From: Amphiura filiformis
Taxonomy: Eukaryota; Echinodermata; Ophiuroidea; Amphilepidida; Amphiuridae
Direction of reading: 5' to 3'
Assembly: GCF_039555335.1 (NCBI RefSeq)
Contig: NC_092642.1
Location: 9,682,752-9,746,751 of the forward strand
Length of the DNA: 64,000 nt
How positions within the stretch are numbered: position 1 is the first letter of the stretch; each line of letters opens with the position of its first letter. Under the pieces are notes generated by a model. That model was given only the letters and a program-made list of their open reading frames with translations. It was not told the DNA's origin and did no database searches. Made by a program: the position numbers and the translations under genes. Below are positions 11,201 through 21,261 of the stretch, piece after piece.

Positions 11201-11560
11201 GGATGTTACGTCACATTTTACTTTTATGATTTTTCAGGGTCTGTGTTTTTTAGTCACCCTAAATGTCAATTTGTAGGATGAATCAATTACGCATGCGTAG
11301 TGTACTCTCATTACACATTTTGTTGCATGCTGGGAAGGCCGCTATTTGCCACGTTGATCTACGTGTTGGAGCTGACAACCTGGCAATCCAGAGGCATTTC
11401 TGGTGCTATACGTCGGCAAAAAACACTCTAAATTTAGAATTTAGTTCTATGAAGATTGGTGATTAGATTTGTTGTATCTAAATTACATTTCAACCCTTCA
11501 GAAGAGAGTAAGAAAGGTGAGTATGGTGGTTTATGATTAAGATGGCGGAAGTGAATCGAG
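11201..11560 (+). promoter_or_regulatory. Candidate CpG-type promoter and first non-coding exon (possibly SEC31A)
   Basis: Within 350 bp lie TTACGTCA (CRE/ATF-like) at 11206-11213, the palindrome ACGCATGCGT (NRF1-like) at 11289-11298, and AAGATGGCGGAAGTG at 11539-11553, which joins YY1-like and ETS-like cores. Such words mark housekeeping promoters in animals. A good donor (AAAG then GTGAGT) lies at 11517. SEC31A coding exon 1 has a 3' splice site just before its ATG, so a non-coding first exon must exist upstream; this is one candidate. The link across 12.5 kb is inference only. Confidence 0.25.
11366..11490 (+). repeat. Diverged local duplication, copy A
   Basis: GGCAATCCAGAGGCATTTCT and the following TCGGCAAAAAACACTC, ATGAAGATTGGTGATT and TTTGTTGTAT words match, in the same order, 11873-11995. 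Confidence 0.55.
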
Positions 11561-11859
11561 TCTCATGAGTTTTCAATGGCATGCACAATCACAATGTCAG
11601 TGCATAAAATTCTGCTTTGCATGTTTGGCATAGGCCCTACTACATGTCATGTACAGGCATGAGAATTTTCAGTTTAAAAACTGAATTCAGTTTTTTTTAT
11701 AGTCAAAATTTCCGTAACTTTATTTAATTTCAGCCTGTTTTTGGTACTTTTTGCCCAATTTCACGCGCATTTTCAGTTTTTTTTAGGAAAGTGCAGTCTC
11801 ATTCCTGCATACATGTACATGAATTGCATTGACTGTGTTGTGACGTGTGTTACAATAAA

Positions 11860-12000
11860 AACAGCTGGTCCATTTTGGCGATCCAGAGGTATTTCTTGTG
11901 CAAAATGTTGGCAAAAAGGACTCAAAAATTATATCGATCTTTAATTATTCCATGAAAATTGGTTGTTTGATTTCATTTGTTGTATTTTTTAATTACAGCA
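11860..12000 (+). repeat. Diverged local duplication, copy B
   Basis: GGCGATCCAGAGGTATTTCT ... TTGGCAAAAAGGACTC ... ATGAAAATTGGTTGTTTGAT ... TTTGTTGTAT parallels 11366-11490. Upstream, ACAGGCATGAGAATTTTCAG at about 11653 also occurs in SEC31A intron 17 near 39858, so this is a dispersed family. Confidence 0.55.
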
Positions 12001-12352
12001 TGACAGTAACAGTTGTATACAAACCGTTCAAACCCAAGGGAATGTCCTTTATTATTATAATACTAGTTCTTTGTTATTATTTACCTAATCCTCTTACGCT
12101 GTCTTGGCAATGGATGCCCGGATGTTTATGATGGGTTTTGATCGATTGGCTGTCAGTCACTCAATCAATTTAGTTATTAATATATTTAGTTATTAATATA
12201 TTTAGTTATAGGCCTAATTGTTTACACTACAGTAATTTTATAATTTTCAGTGGAGAAATAAGTTTGATAATATTATTAAAAATAACACGATATAAATGAA
12301 TGGGATGAATGTTTTTTTTTTAATGTTTTTTTGTAAATCAATATTATTTTTT
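12001..12352. other. Intergenic, no gene seen
   Basis: AT-rich with a duplicated TTTAGTTATTAATATA word at about 12168-12205. Nothing else recognised. Confidence 0.4.
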
Positions 12353-12937
12353 AGTGCTGTAAAGTGTAATCGATTGTCGTAAGTATCGATAGTCTGAAAA
12401 TACATAGACTTCCGACATGTCGAAACACTCAATGTCAGTATCGATACACAAACGACATGGCACACATGCTTAGATTATCTCAAATCAGGTCTCAAATTAC
12501 TGTCAAATACTCAAATGATGCATGATCCATGTAGTTTTAGCTGTTAGCAGTGTTCGAATTTAGGAAAAATAAATGGTTGTCCCACGGACAACCAGATTAC
12601 AATTTCTGGTTGTCCGTCTAAGTTTTTGGTTGTCCGTAGGCCTACAAATGTGACTTTTGGCTAGATTTATGGTTGTCCGGCGGACAACTGAATCACTATT
12701 TTTGGTTGTCCGGCGACTTTTTTAGTTGTCCCGGGCAACCGGACAACCAAAATTTCGAACGCTGGCTGTTAGGCTTCAATACACTTGTTGTTAACTTGTT
12801 TCTGGAACTTACTGATAATAAAATTGGTAAACTCAAATCCGTGTTTCAAACTGCGTGAGTATCGATAATAGTATCGACATGTCGGATGTTTGCCTCCCGA
12901 CATATCGATACCCAGAAAGCTTATCGATTACAGCACT
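12353..12937. mobile_element. MITE with ATCGAT-rich ends and ~9-bp TSD (Mutator-like)
   Basis: Ends AGTGCTGTA and TACAGCACT; the arms contain TAATCGAT and several ATCGATA words. ATTATTTTT flanks both sides (one extra T on the left), fitting a 9-bp TSD. The element is interrupted by the hAT-like MITE at 12548-12764. No ORF. The Mutator-like label rests only on TSD length. Confidence 0.6.
12548..12764. mobile_element. hAT-like MITE (217 bp) made of GGTTGTCCG repeats
   Basis: Terminal inverted repeats CAGTGTTCGAATTT and AAATTTCGAACGCTG; 8-bp TSD GCTGTTAG at 12540-12547 and 12765-12772, as expected for hAT elements. The inside is mostly repeats of GGTTGTCCG in both directions (about seven), able to form many alternative hairpins. 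Confidence 0.8.
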
Positions 12938-14783
12938 ATTATTTTTAAATATTACATACTATTTATTATTATTTATTATTTACTTACATGTATATTATCT
13001 ATTATTGTTATTTTTATTTATATTATTAAATTATTAAATATTAATCATTATTTTGTTATTATTATTATTTATTATTATTACTAGACCTAATATTATTATT
13101 GGTCGCATGTCATGAATTGGTCATCTTTTGTGTAACATGATGCAAAATGAGAAAAATATCACCAATTTTGATTCAATTCAACACAATACATTTTAGACCA
13201 TTATAAGTATATATTTCTGGAAAGCTTATATTACAAGGATGCCAAATCAACAAAGCATAACATCATAATACAGGGTGGGTGAGAAATATACAGGGTGGAA
13301 CAACAACAAAATTAGCATCTTTCTTGTCATGGTGAACCCCATATTTTTCCTTTTCTGAAAGCTATGTAGTTCAAAATAAATATGGATTCAGAAAGACATT
13401 GCATGGGTCCTTCAAACAAATTAGGAAGAAAGAGTTTAGTATCCCTTGCGTTAAACATACAGGGTGGTCAAAAATTGTAAAATAATTTCACAATTTTTAT
13501 GACATTTTTCAATCAAAACTTTTTTCCTCCATTTCTGACACTAAAACTAATAGCATAATTGAATTCCTCATCAAATTTCCTTAAAAATGTGTGTTCTTTT
13601 GAATAAGCAGGGTGACTCGGGCAAGAGATAGCCCATTTAGAAATGTCGGAGCATAGTATGCACACTTTGTACAGTAACATATAGGGAAAACTGTCTTAAT
13701 TAGCATTTAATTAGGCAATTCATTGGTTACATCTTTTGTTACAGTTGATGTACTAAGAGGTAGATCTACAATCCAGGATGATATATGTGCAATTTGAGGT
13801 CCATGCTAGTTGTACTTTTCAAGATACAAAGGTTTGAAGTTTGCCATATTTTCACAATTTTGTGTACAACCCTATGGGGCTCCCCCGTCCCGGCTCCCCC
13901 GACCCGGCTGCTCCATTGGCACATTTTACATATTGAGGTGTAAATCTCAAAGTACTTGTTCAATTGACTTGGGGTTTTTTGTATTTGAAAAAGAACATAA
14001 TTATCTAAATAATGACACCAAACTTTCTACAATAGGTATTATACTTTTAGAATAAACCTAACTTGAAGTGTGAAGAAAGCGTTTTCATGTTACGGCTGCT
14101 CCATTTTTGGGTGACCTATTTGTGACATGCGACCTATTACTATTTATTATTCACTATCTTATTTTTAAATTTGTAAAAATACTTGAAAAGTAGGCCTACA
14201 CTGAATTCATTTCAGATTTTTCCCCGGATTTTTTCTTTATCTTTTTCTTTTTATAGGCCTTTTCGTTTATTTGTACAGCTAAGTATAATATATTATTTGT
14301 TTATGTTATTATTTTTGTTACTTTCTTCAGGTAACTTTCATTTATTTATCATTCATGAATTAATTTTATTTATTTAGATGGTACTGTAGGCTAGCATAGT
14401 AGCATGATTTTAATTTTATAAGTTTGTCATGATTTATTAAAATGACGACTTTGTTTATTATTTTACATGATTAAAATCTCTAGTACTAATAATTCCTGTA
14501 TTTTTTATTTATTTTTAAATCATAATATCATGATTCATTTTCATTTATAATAAATGTATTTTTATAATGTCAGCTGACCGTGGGTGATGGTACTCAAGTA
14601 CTTGTGGCTTTTGATACCACGGAATAATCGAAGTCAAGTGGTGACTTCCATATAAGGCTCATATATAATGGACGTTCCCTTGGGTTTGAACGGTTTGTCA
14701 GTTGTATGCATTGCCTCATCATGTATGTAGGTATCCCAGGCAAACCTTAGTTAACACATTTGCTAGTCAGCGAAATTCGCCTA
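12938..14783. other. Intergenic, AT-rich, with decayed transposon-end words
   Basis: TTATTA runs at 12950-13085. TACAGGGTG words at about 13270, 13290 and 13460, with CAGGGTGAC near 13609, resemble mariner-type ends but no complete element can be drawn. No gene. Confidence 0.4.
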
Positions 14784-15239
14784 GACCGGGGTAGGCATAA
14801 TCGGTATTGTAAAAACCGAAAACCGATAAACCGTCTGTGTAAAACCGATATAAACCGAAAAATCGGTTTTTGAAAAAAAAAAAAAAAAAAATTGATTTTT
14901 TTTTTCATCGCCAGATGACTAAGACGATTTACAAGGACTGCCCAGTGCGTAAATAACACTCACTGTTGACCGTCATGTTCATATAGTAGTGATGTTTCAA
15001 CATCTGTTATAGAGTCTGGTCTTTATCTCATGCCTAGAAATCGTGATTGAGGTTAGCAATGATTTGTGGTGTGTGACAGTGTGCTTAGACCATCACGATG
15101 AGGTGGATAACAAGTCCCTACGCTCAATGCCGAAGCAGTAACTATCGATTACTGCGATTGGTTGATTTGTTATGAGTTAATGAAATTATTTCTTCTTGAA
15201 ACATAAATTTTCCATTAAAAGTTATAAGTTATTTTATGA

Positions 15240-15746
15240 ATTTTGAATTACTATGCATAGTTGTCTGTTAATATGTCGAATTAAATGTATTTTCATGTTC
15301 GCATGGCCGGATTTTTTAATGGATGGTCAGAGGTCGGCAATATAACTTACCCGGATGTGAACTATTTTTTAGTAAATGTCGCTTGAACAAGTTTGTAAGT
15401 TGAAATATTATGTTCTGAAATTTTTTATAAACAAGGATATTATCATTGAGTGCTAAAAACGTAAATATTTGTTCATGTTTTGTATTATTTTACATATTTA
15501 AAACTTGTGTGATTAATTTCCTTTGGCGTAGTAACATGTTGTTAATTTCATAAGTACTTTGCCGCATCTTTTACGTGTAGCGCATTAAATAGAAACTATG
15601 TGAACAGGCAATTAGCGTGGGCTCGCTTTCATCCCTTTGTTCTTTCTTTTATGTGACGGCTTCGGCATCAGCAGTTGGGATTTCGATCAGCTCTCAATCA
15701 TTGTAAGAAATTAAAGAAAATCAACATTTCATAATTTTCATTTATA
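15240..15746 (+). repeat. Left arm of large palindrome
   Basis: Pairs with 17920-18430 reversed; for example GTCAGAGGTCGGCAATATAA (left, near 15330) has its complement near 18338-18360. The inner end of the arm continues after the mariner relic at 17247-17297, which pairs with 17870-17919. The mariner therefore landed inside an existing palindrome. Confidence 0.75.
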
Positions 15747-15793
15747 TACAGGGTGTCCCAAAAGTCTCGATACCTTCTTAAACCTTTGTATCT

Positions 15794-16258
15794 TTAAGAA
15801 GAAATGGTATACACAAAATTTGAAAACATATTTGGAAAGAAGACACTTGGGCAATTTTTTTGGTACCAAACTTGCCCCCTTTTGTGCCTCCTACTTAAAA
15901 ATAATGTTAGATGAATGTATAGGCACATAACGCGTAGTACCATACAGCAGTCATTCCTTTTCTGAATATTCACAGATCTTCTTGGGCTTGCTGATACAGC
16001 ACGTCTTACTGTATCAATGTTTCGTGTATCGCCTTGTCTTCCTACGTCCATAGCGCACTGAATCACGTACTGATCCTGTCTTAAAGAATTTGTTGACAAT
16101 GTTTTATGCAGCATTTTGATGGTGCTCGAGCATGTCCAATGAGTTGGTAATGTTCGGTGAACTTCTTTTGAGTAAGTTTGACCGATTTCGTTTAGGCATA
16201 AAACCAAAGAATGTGAATTTGTTGTTGAATATTGCAAGTCATGTTGATAAAACGCCAT
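15794..16258 (-). pseudogene. Mariner transposase N-terminal remnant, reversed
   Basis: The minus frame reads RQGDTRNIDTVRRAVSASPR, like the linker and second helix-turn-helix region of mariner transposases (RPR..EN...V..A...SPR.S). Downstream the frame decays (CCMVL). It points away from the DDE remnant on the plus strand, so the two halves of one gene are head to head: an internal inversion or a hybrid of two copies. The flanking residues are not recognisable. Confidence 0.45.
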
Positions 16259-16329
16259 TTATCACTTATTCGTGCATACAAAATGTCAGCACTGTGCAAA
16301 AACAAACCTCTTGAATGCGCATTAATGGA

Positions 16330-16751
16330 ATGGGGGGGTAGCAGAGCAAAACAATGGTTTCAACAGGACGGTGCGACTCCACACACAGCCAAAGTGACTC
16401 TCCAATGGCTTGAAAATCGTTTCCATGAGAAGATCATGTCCCTCAAAACTGATCAAACTTGGCCACCTCATTCTCCGGATTTAAGTCAACCTGATTTTTT
16501 TTCTGTGGGGTTATCTCAAAGACCAAGTGTATAGCACAAAACCTCGCAGCATACCCGACTTGAAGGAAAACATAAAGAGTGAAATAAGAAAACTTGAAAG
16601 AGACACTTGCAGAAGCGTCATTCAGTACTTCACCGTCAGAGTACGCAAGTGTGCGAATTTATATGATGGACATTTTGAACATATTCCGAATAGACTACTT
16701 GCAAAACAAAAAAAGTCCAAACTACGGAAGAACAAAATAAAAATAATGTGA
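16330..16751 (+). pseudogene. Mariner-type transposase catalytic remnant
   Basis: WFQQDGATPHTA holds the second catalytic Asp and WPPHSPDLSQPDF the third; 41 residues separate them, a DD41D-type spacing rather than the DD34D of classical mariners. After the second motif the frame shifts near 16510-16530 and continues as IPDLKENIKSEI ... YFTVRVRKCANLYDGHFEH, the usual C-terminal layout. The reading-frame break and missing N-terminus make it inactive. Confidence 0.75.
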
Positions 16752-17317
16752 AGTTGTTGGGAATAGTGTTTCAATTTGACAATGTTCCTGGTGATTTGTT
16801 CCCATTAACCATTTTTGCATATGCGCTATATTCATGCATAATGTCTTCTGACTTAGCATGAAAAGGGGAGTTTCAATGTGACAATTCAGTAATGATAGGG
16901 GTATCAACTCAATCAAAACATTATAAAATCCTTGAGATAAGGAAAATTACTTTACCAAGTCACTTTGTTAGGATTGTGAGCAAATGCAGAAGAGGGTGTT
17001 AATTTGACAATTCGTTTGCATTTAATTAAGTGTTTTTGTTTCTCTGGTTGAAAGAACGATTTTCCAATATGATAAACATTTGCTCGTATCTTCATACTAC
17101 AACATGCAGATATTAGCAAGTTTGATACCAAAATAAATGCCCAAATGTCCTCTTTCTAAATATGTTTTCATATTTTCTGTATACTATTTCTTCTGAAAGA
17201 TACAATGGTTTAAAAAGGTATCGAGACTTTTGGGACACCCTGTATAAGCTAGTAATTAATAAGCTTACTATCGTAGAAGTAATATTATGATTTCGACATA
17301 GGCCTAGTAATCCATGG

Positions 17318-17705
17318 ACCTGTAACAGTGCGTATTTTTAGCGAGAAAGTGTATCACTCTTGACTTTGCATGGTGCAGGTCGCTTGCCTACTGAGTATAC
17401 TGATTGAGTGAAAAATTTCGTTTCTTGGATTTTATTAAACCGTCCCGCAGTAGTGCGTATTTTTTTTAGCGAGAATGTGTATATGAAAATTCACTCTTGA
17501 CTTCAATTTCTGTTGCATTTGAAAATCACTCTACTTTGCATGGTGCAGATCGCTTTCCTACTCATGTAGGCCTACTGATTTTTATAGTTTAGAATTTCGT
17601 TCATGCGTTTTTTATTTTGGATTTTATTAAACGGTGCCGCAGTGCGTGTTTTTAGCGACAATATCACATGATTCAATGTGTATTTGAAATTCACTCTTGA
17701 CTTTA
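17318..17705 (+). repeat. Three degenerate tandem repeats in the palindrome loop
   Basis: Units begin near 17318, 17444 and 17633. Each carries GCAGTGCGTATTTTTAGCGA-like, TTCACTCTTGACTT and, in the first two, CTTTGCATGGTGCAG(G/A)TCGCTT and GGATTTTATTAAAC. No coding content. Confidence 0.65.
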
Positions 17706-17919
17706 TGTCATCCGAGCACTTCATGATCTAATGATTTTGGTTTGTTTCAACTTGTGCACTATGATATTCGATATTTGTTTGTTTCAAGTCGTGCACTACA
17801 TTAATTTCTACTATCGACTTGTGCACTTGGACTGTGAATTTACGATATTTGTTTGTTTGTTTTTGTTTGCTGAAATCATAATATTACTTCTACGATGGTA
17901 AGCTTATTAATTACTAGCT

Positions 17920-18430
17920 AAATGAAATGTTGATTTTCTTACCATGATTGAGAGCTGAAATCCCAATATGCTGAAGCCGTCAAGAAAGAACAAAGGAATG
18001 AAAAGCGAAGCCACGCAAACTGCCTGTTCACATAGTTTATATTAATGTGCTACACGTAAAAGATGCCGCCAACAAAAACAATATATAAAAGTACACCGGG
18101 GGCCACTCACATAAATGGTCTGTCTGTACGCATGCGTGACCAAAAAAAAACAAGGAAAAGGGGGTGTTTTTTAACAACATGTTACAAATATGTAAAATAA
18201 TACAAAACATAAACATCTATTTACGTTGTTAGCACTCAATGATAATATCCTTGTTTATAACAAATTTTACAACATAATATTCCAACTTACAAACTTGTTC
18301 AAGCGACATTAACTAACTTATAGTCCACATCCGGGTAAGTTATATTGCCGACCTCTGACTACCCATTAGAAAATGTGGCCGTGCGAACATGAAAAATACA
18401 TATTAACAGACAACTGTGCATAATTAACTT
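17920..18430 (-). repeat. Right arm of large palindrome
   Basis: Inverse of 15240-15746, including TAACTTACCCGGATGTG near 18325-18343 (reversed) and the AACAAGGATATTATCATTGA word. Divergence between arms (scattered substitutions and a few indels) shows the palindrome is old. Confidence 0.75.
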
Positions 18431-18721
18431 CATATAAACCTACATAATGTATTTAATTTCTACTCATTCCAAATTGCAATTTCCACTCACTTGAACAATG
18501 CATTTAAATAACATTCCAATTTAGCCCAAAGGTGATTTTACTAAAACCACCCCTTTTTAATTCCAACATCCTTTCTTGTATAAACCTATGTGACCTCCTA
18601 CTCCACTTCACATTACAACTGCCTCAGCGATGTTTGTCTTTTTTAAAGACTATTCTTGTTTATTTTTATTTTTTTTTTAAAAATTTTTTCACAAGTTTTG
18701 TAATGTTTTTCCTACCCATAA

Positions 18722-19250
18722 ACAAACTCTAACCCTCCCCCAAACTGTACTACATAATATACAAACCCACCCAAGCCTAACTAGCCTAACACTGTTGCCC
18801 CAAACCCCAAAATGGATTAGGGGTGAAATTGATTTCACCAAAAATTGGACCTATATTTAGCATGTTTATCAAATGCATGAATATATATTAATAAAGTTTC
18901 AATTACTTTATTTAGCATCATCAATAAAAAAGCTGTTGCATGTAAGAAAAGAATTTTTACCCAGAAGAAAAAAGCTTTTGCACTCCAATGTATTTTTTTG
19001 GTATTTTTAGAATTTTTTGAAATTTCCAAAGTTATGTGAAAGGTTTCTCCTCAATATAATTAGCCATAGAAATAGCCATTTTGTTGAGATGAGGCTAAAT
19101 AAAATAAAGTAATTGAAACAATTGACATGAAACTATTCATGCAATAACACTAAACATATCTACGTCCGTTTTAGGTAAAATCAATGTCATTTCTTTTAAT
19201 TGTTTTTTTCTGACCTTACACAAACTCTAACCCTATTGTTAAACGTTACT
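18722..19250. repeat. Foldback module with ACCCACCCAAGCC block, copy 1
   Basis: ACAAACCCACCCAAGCCTAA at about 18761 begins a module that runs through GAAATTGATTTCACC, GGACCTATATT and GAATTTTTACCCAGAAGAAA. The same order recurs at 19861 (partial), 20062 and, reversed, at 20770-20835 and 20985-21050. Confidence 0.65.
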
Positions 19251-20061
19251 GATCCAGTGTCATATACTGGGGTACCCAAAAAGGTGGCTTTGTTACATTT
19301 TGATGTGCAGCTTGGATTTCAAAACACTGTCTCTTGACTATTTCGTCACTTAGAAGATTCAATTAGGTCTTAAATTGAGGCTAATTTATTCTAGATTACT
19401 CATGTTTTATCCTGTTTTAAAATATTTTAAAATTATTTTCTTATGACGTTTGGCATGAAATGTGCCAAGGGTGGCTGAGGATTAGGGGGAGGAGGATTAG
19501 GGGGAGGGATTCGTATCGTAAATTTGATTTAAAACCCCTATTAAAAATTTGAATCGAGTAAAAAAATGTCTAAATGGACTCCCAGACATCTAAACCAAGT
19601 AAATAAATACAGAAGTTCATTTAAAAGACCAATACTTGCTCGGAATGATTATAAATGTGTAAAAAAGAGGTGGGGTTACATCCTCCCTACTTTGTGATTG
19701 TTTTTTGCCCGCACTCTCTTATTTTTTAACCGATTTCCATAAAAAAGGTGTCAAAATGCTCAGGAGGATGAACCACTTCAAATGAGATGTGTAGGTAAAA
19801 TGTTTGACCCATTTAATTTCTTTACTATGTAACGCAAAGGTACCCCAAGTTGTGACACAGGACCTACTATAACTATACAAACCCACCCAAGCCCAACTAA
19901 CCTAACACCCATGTCACAACCCCAAAGGGGAATTGGGGGAATTTAAATTTCACCTAAAAATCGGACCTATATACATATAAAAATATTCTTTTTCAAATTT
20001 CAAATGTTATTTTGTTTTAATGTTTTTCTGACCTTAAACTATAATAACCCTTTTTCCCAGG

Positions 20062-20832
20062 CCTTACTATAACTATGCAAACTCACCCAAGCCCAACTAA
20101 CCTAACACCCTAGCCCCAACCCCAAAGAGGGAATTAGAGGTAAATTGATTTCACCTAAAATCGGACCTAGACATGTTTAGTGTTATTAAATGCATAAATA
20201 TATGTCAATAATATTTCAATTACCTTGTTTAGCCTCATCTCATCAAAATGGCTATTTTTATGGCTAATTATAAAAGGAGAAACATTTAACATAATTTTGG
20301 AAATTTCAAAAAAAATCTAAAATTCTGAAAATACAAAGAAAATACATTAGAGTGCACAAGTTGTTTTCTTCTAGGTAAGAATTTTTATCTTACATGCACC
20401 AGTTTCTTTCTTGCAGGTTAGAAATTTGATAAATAGGCCCATGCATGAATATTGTATATGATGACCTATTTATCAAATTTCTAACCTGCAAGAAAGAAAC
20501 TGGTGCATGTAAGATAAAAATTCTTACCCAGAAGAAAACAACTTGTGCACTTGAATGTATTTTTTTTGTATTTTCAGAATTTTAGATTTTTTTTTGAAAT
20601 TTCAAAAATTCTTTTAAAGGTTTCTCTTTTATAATTTAGCAATAAAAATAGCAAATCGATGAAATGAGGCAAAATAAAGTAATTAACACATTCATGCATT
20701 TAAAACATAAAAAATTAAATACCTGTCCGATTTTCAAGGTGAAATCAATTTCTCCCCTAATAAGGGGGCAAGGGTTTTGGGTTAGGTTAAAGGTTAGTTG
20801 GGCTTGGGTGGGTTTGTATAGTTATAGTAAGG
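20062..20832. repeat. ~770-bp near-perfect palindrome
   Basis: Arms 20062-20439 and 20463-20832 around a ~23-base loop. The inner ~110 bp on each side are almost identical, e.g. GGTTAGAAATTTGATAAATA against its complement near 20464-20485. The outer parts hold the ACCCACCCAAGCCCAACTAA block and its inverse. A module of the composite element. Confidence 0.8.
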
Positions 20833-21253
20833 TTTGGTAGAAGGGATAGTCGTACGGTTGGGGTGGGTTAGAGGGTTATAAGGTTAGGAAAAACATTTAA
20901 AAAAATAAAAAAAAATAAAAAAAAAATATATATAGGTCCGATTTTTAGGTGAAATAAATTTCATCCCTAATTCCCGATTCGGGCAAGGGTGTTAGGTTAG
21001 TTGGGCTTGGGTGGGTTTGTATAGGTATAGTAAGGTTTGGCAGAAGGGGTAGTTGTAAGGTTGGGGTGGGTTAGAGGGTTATAAGGTTAGGGATAATATT
21101 TTTAAAAAAAATTTTAAAAAAAAAATTAAAAAAAAAAAACGATTTTTTTTTTTTTTTTTCGGTTTTCGGTTTTTGAAAAAACGGTCGGTATCGGTTTCGG
21201 TATTGATTTCAAACCGATATAAACCGCGAAATTCGGTATACCGAATATGCCTA
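20833..21253. repeat. Right sub-terminal region of composite element
   Basis: Another inverted ACCCACCCAAGCC block (20985-21050), A/T homopolymers at 21100-21160, then the ATCGGT/AACCGAT-rich end matching 14792-14880. Confidence 0.6.
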
Positions 21254-21261
21254 GACCGGGG

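Larger units (their letters stand above)
15747..17244. mobile_element. Mariner-type transposon relic with ~130-bp inverted repeats
   Basis: Ends TACAGGGTGTCCCAAAAGTC and the complement, with TA duplicated outside (15745-15746, 17245-17246), the target of the IS630-Tc1-mariner superfamily. Inverted repeats extend about 130 bp at roughly 85% by eye. Transposase remnants sit on both strands (see 15794 and 16330). Confidence 0.85.
14792..21253. mobile_element. 6.5-kb composite foldback element with hAT-like ends
   Basis: Left end TAGGCATAATCGGTAT, right end ATACCGAATATGCCTA; GACCGGGG at 14784-14791 and 21254-21261 is an 8-bp candidate TSD (the direct repeat is really 12 bp, CCTAGACCGGGG). Both sub-terminal regions are packed with AACCGAT/ATCGGTTT words and A/T runs. 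Inside are a large palindrome (15240-18430) interrupted by a mariner relic, a tandem repeat in its loop, and two further foldback modules (18722-19250 and 20062-20832). No hAT transposase was seen, so it is non-autonomous or a stack of nested insertions. Confidence 0.6.

Noticed and set aside
13267-13640. Complete mariner elements at TACAGGGTG words
   Set aside because: No matching inverted partner or transposase remnant could be drawn.
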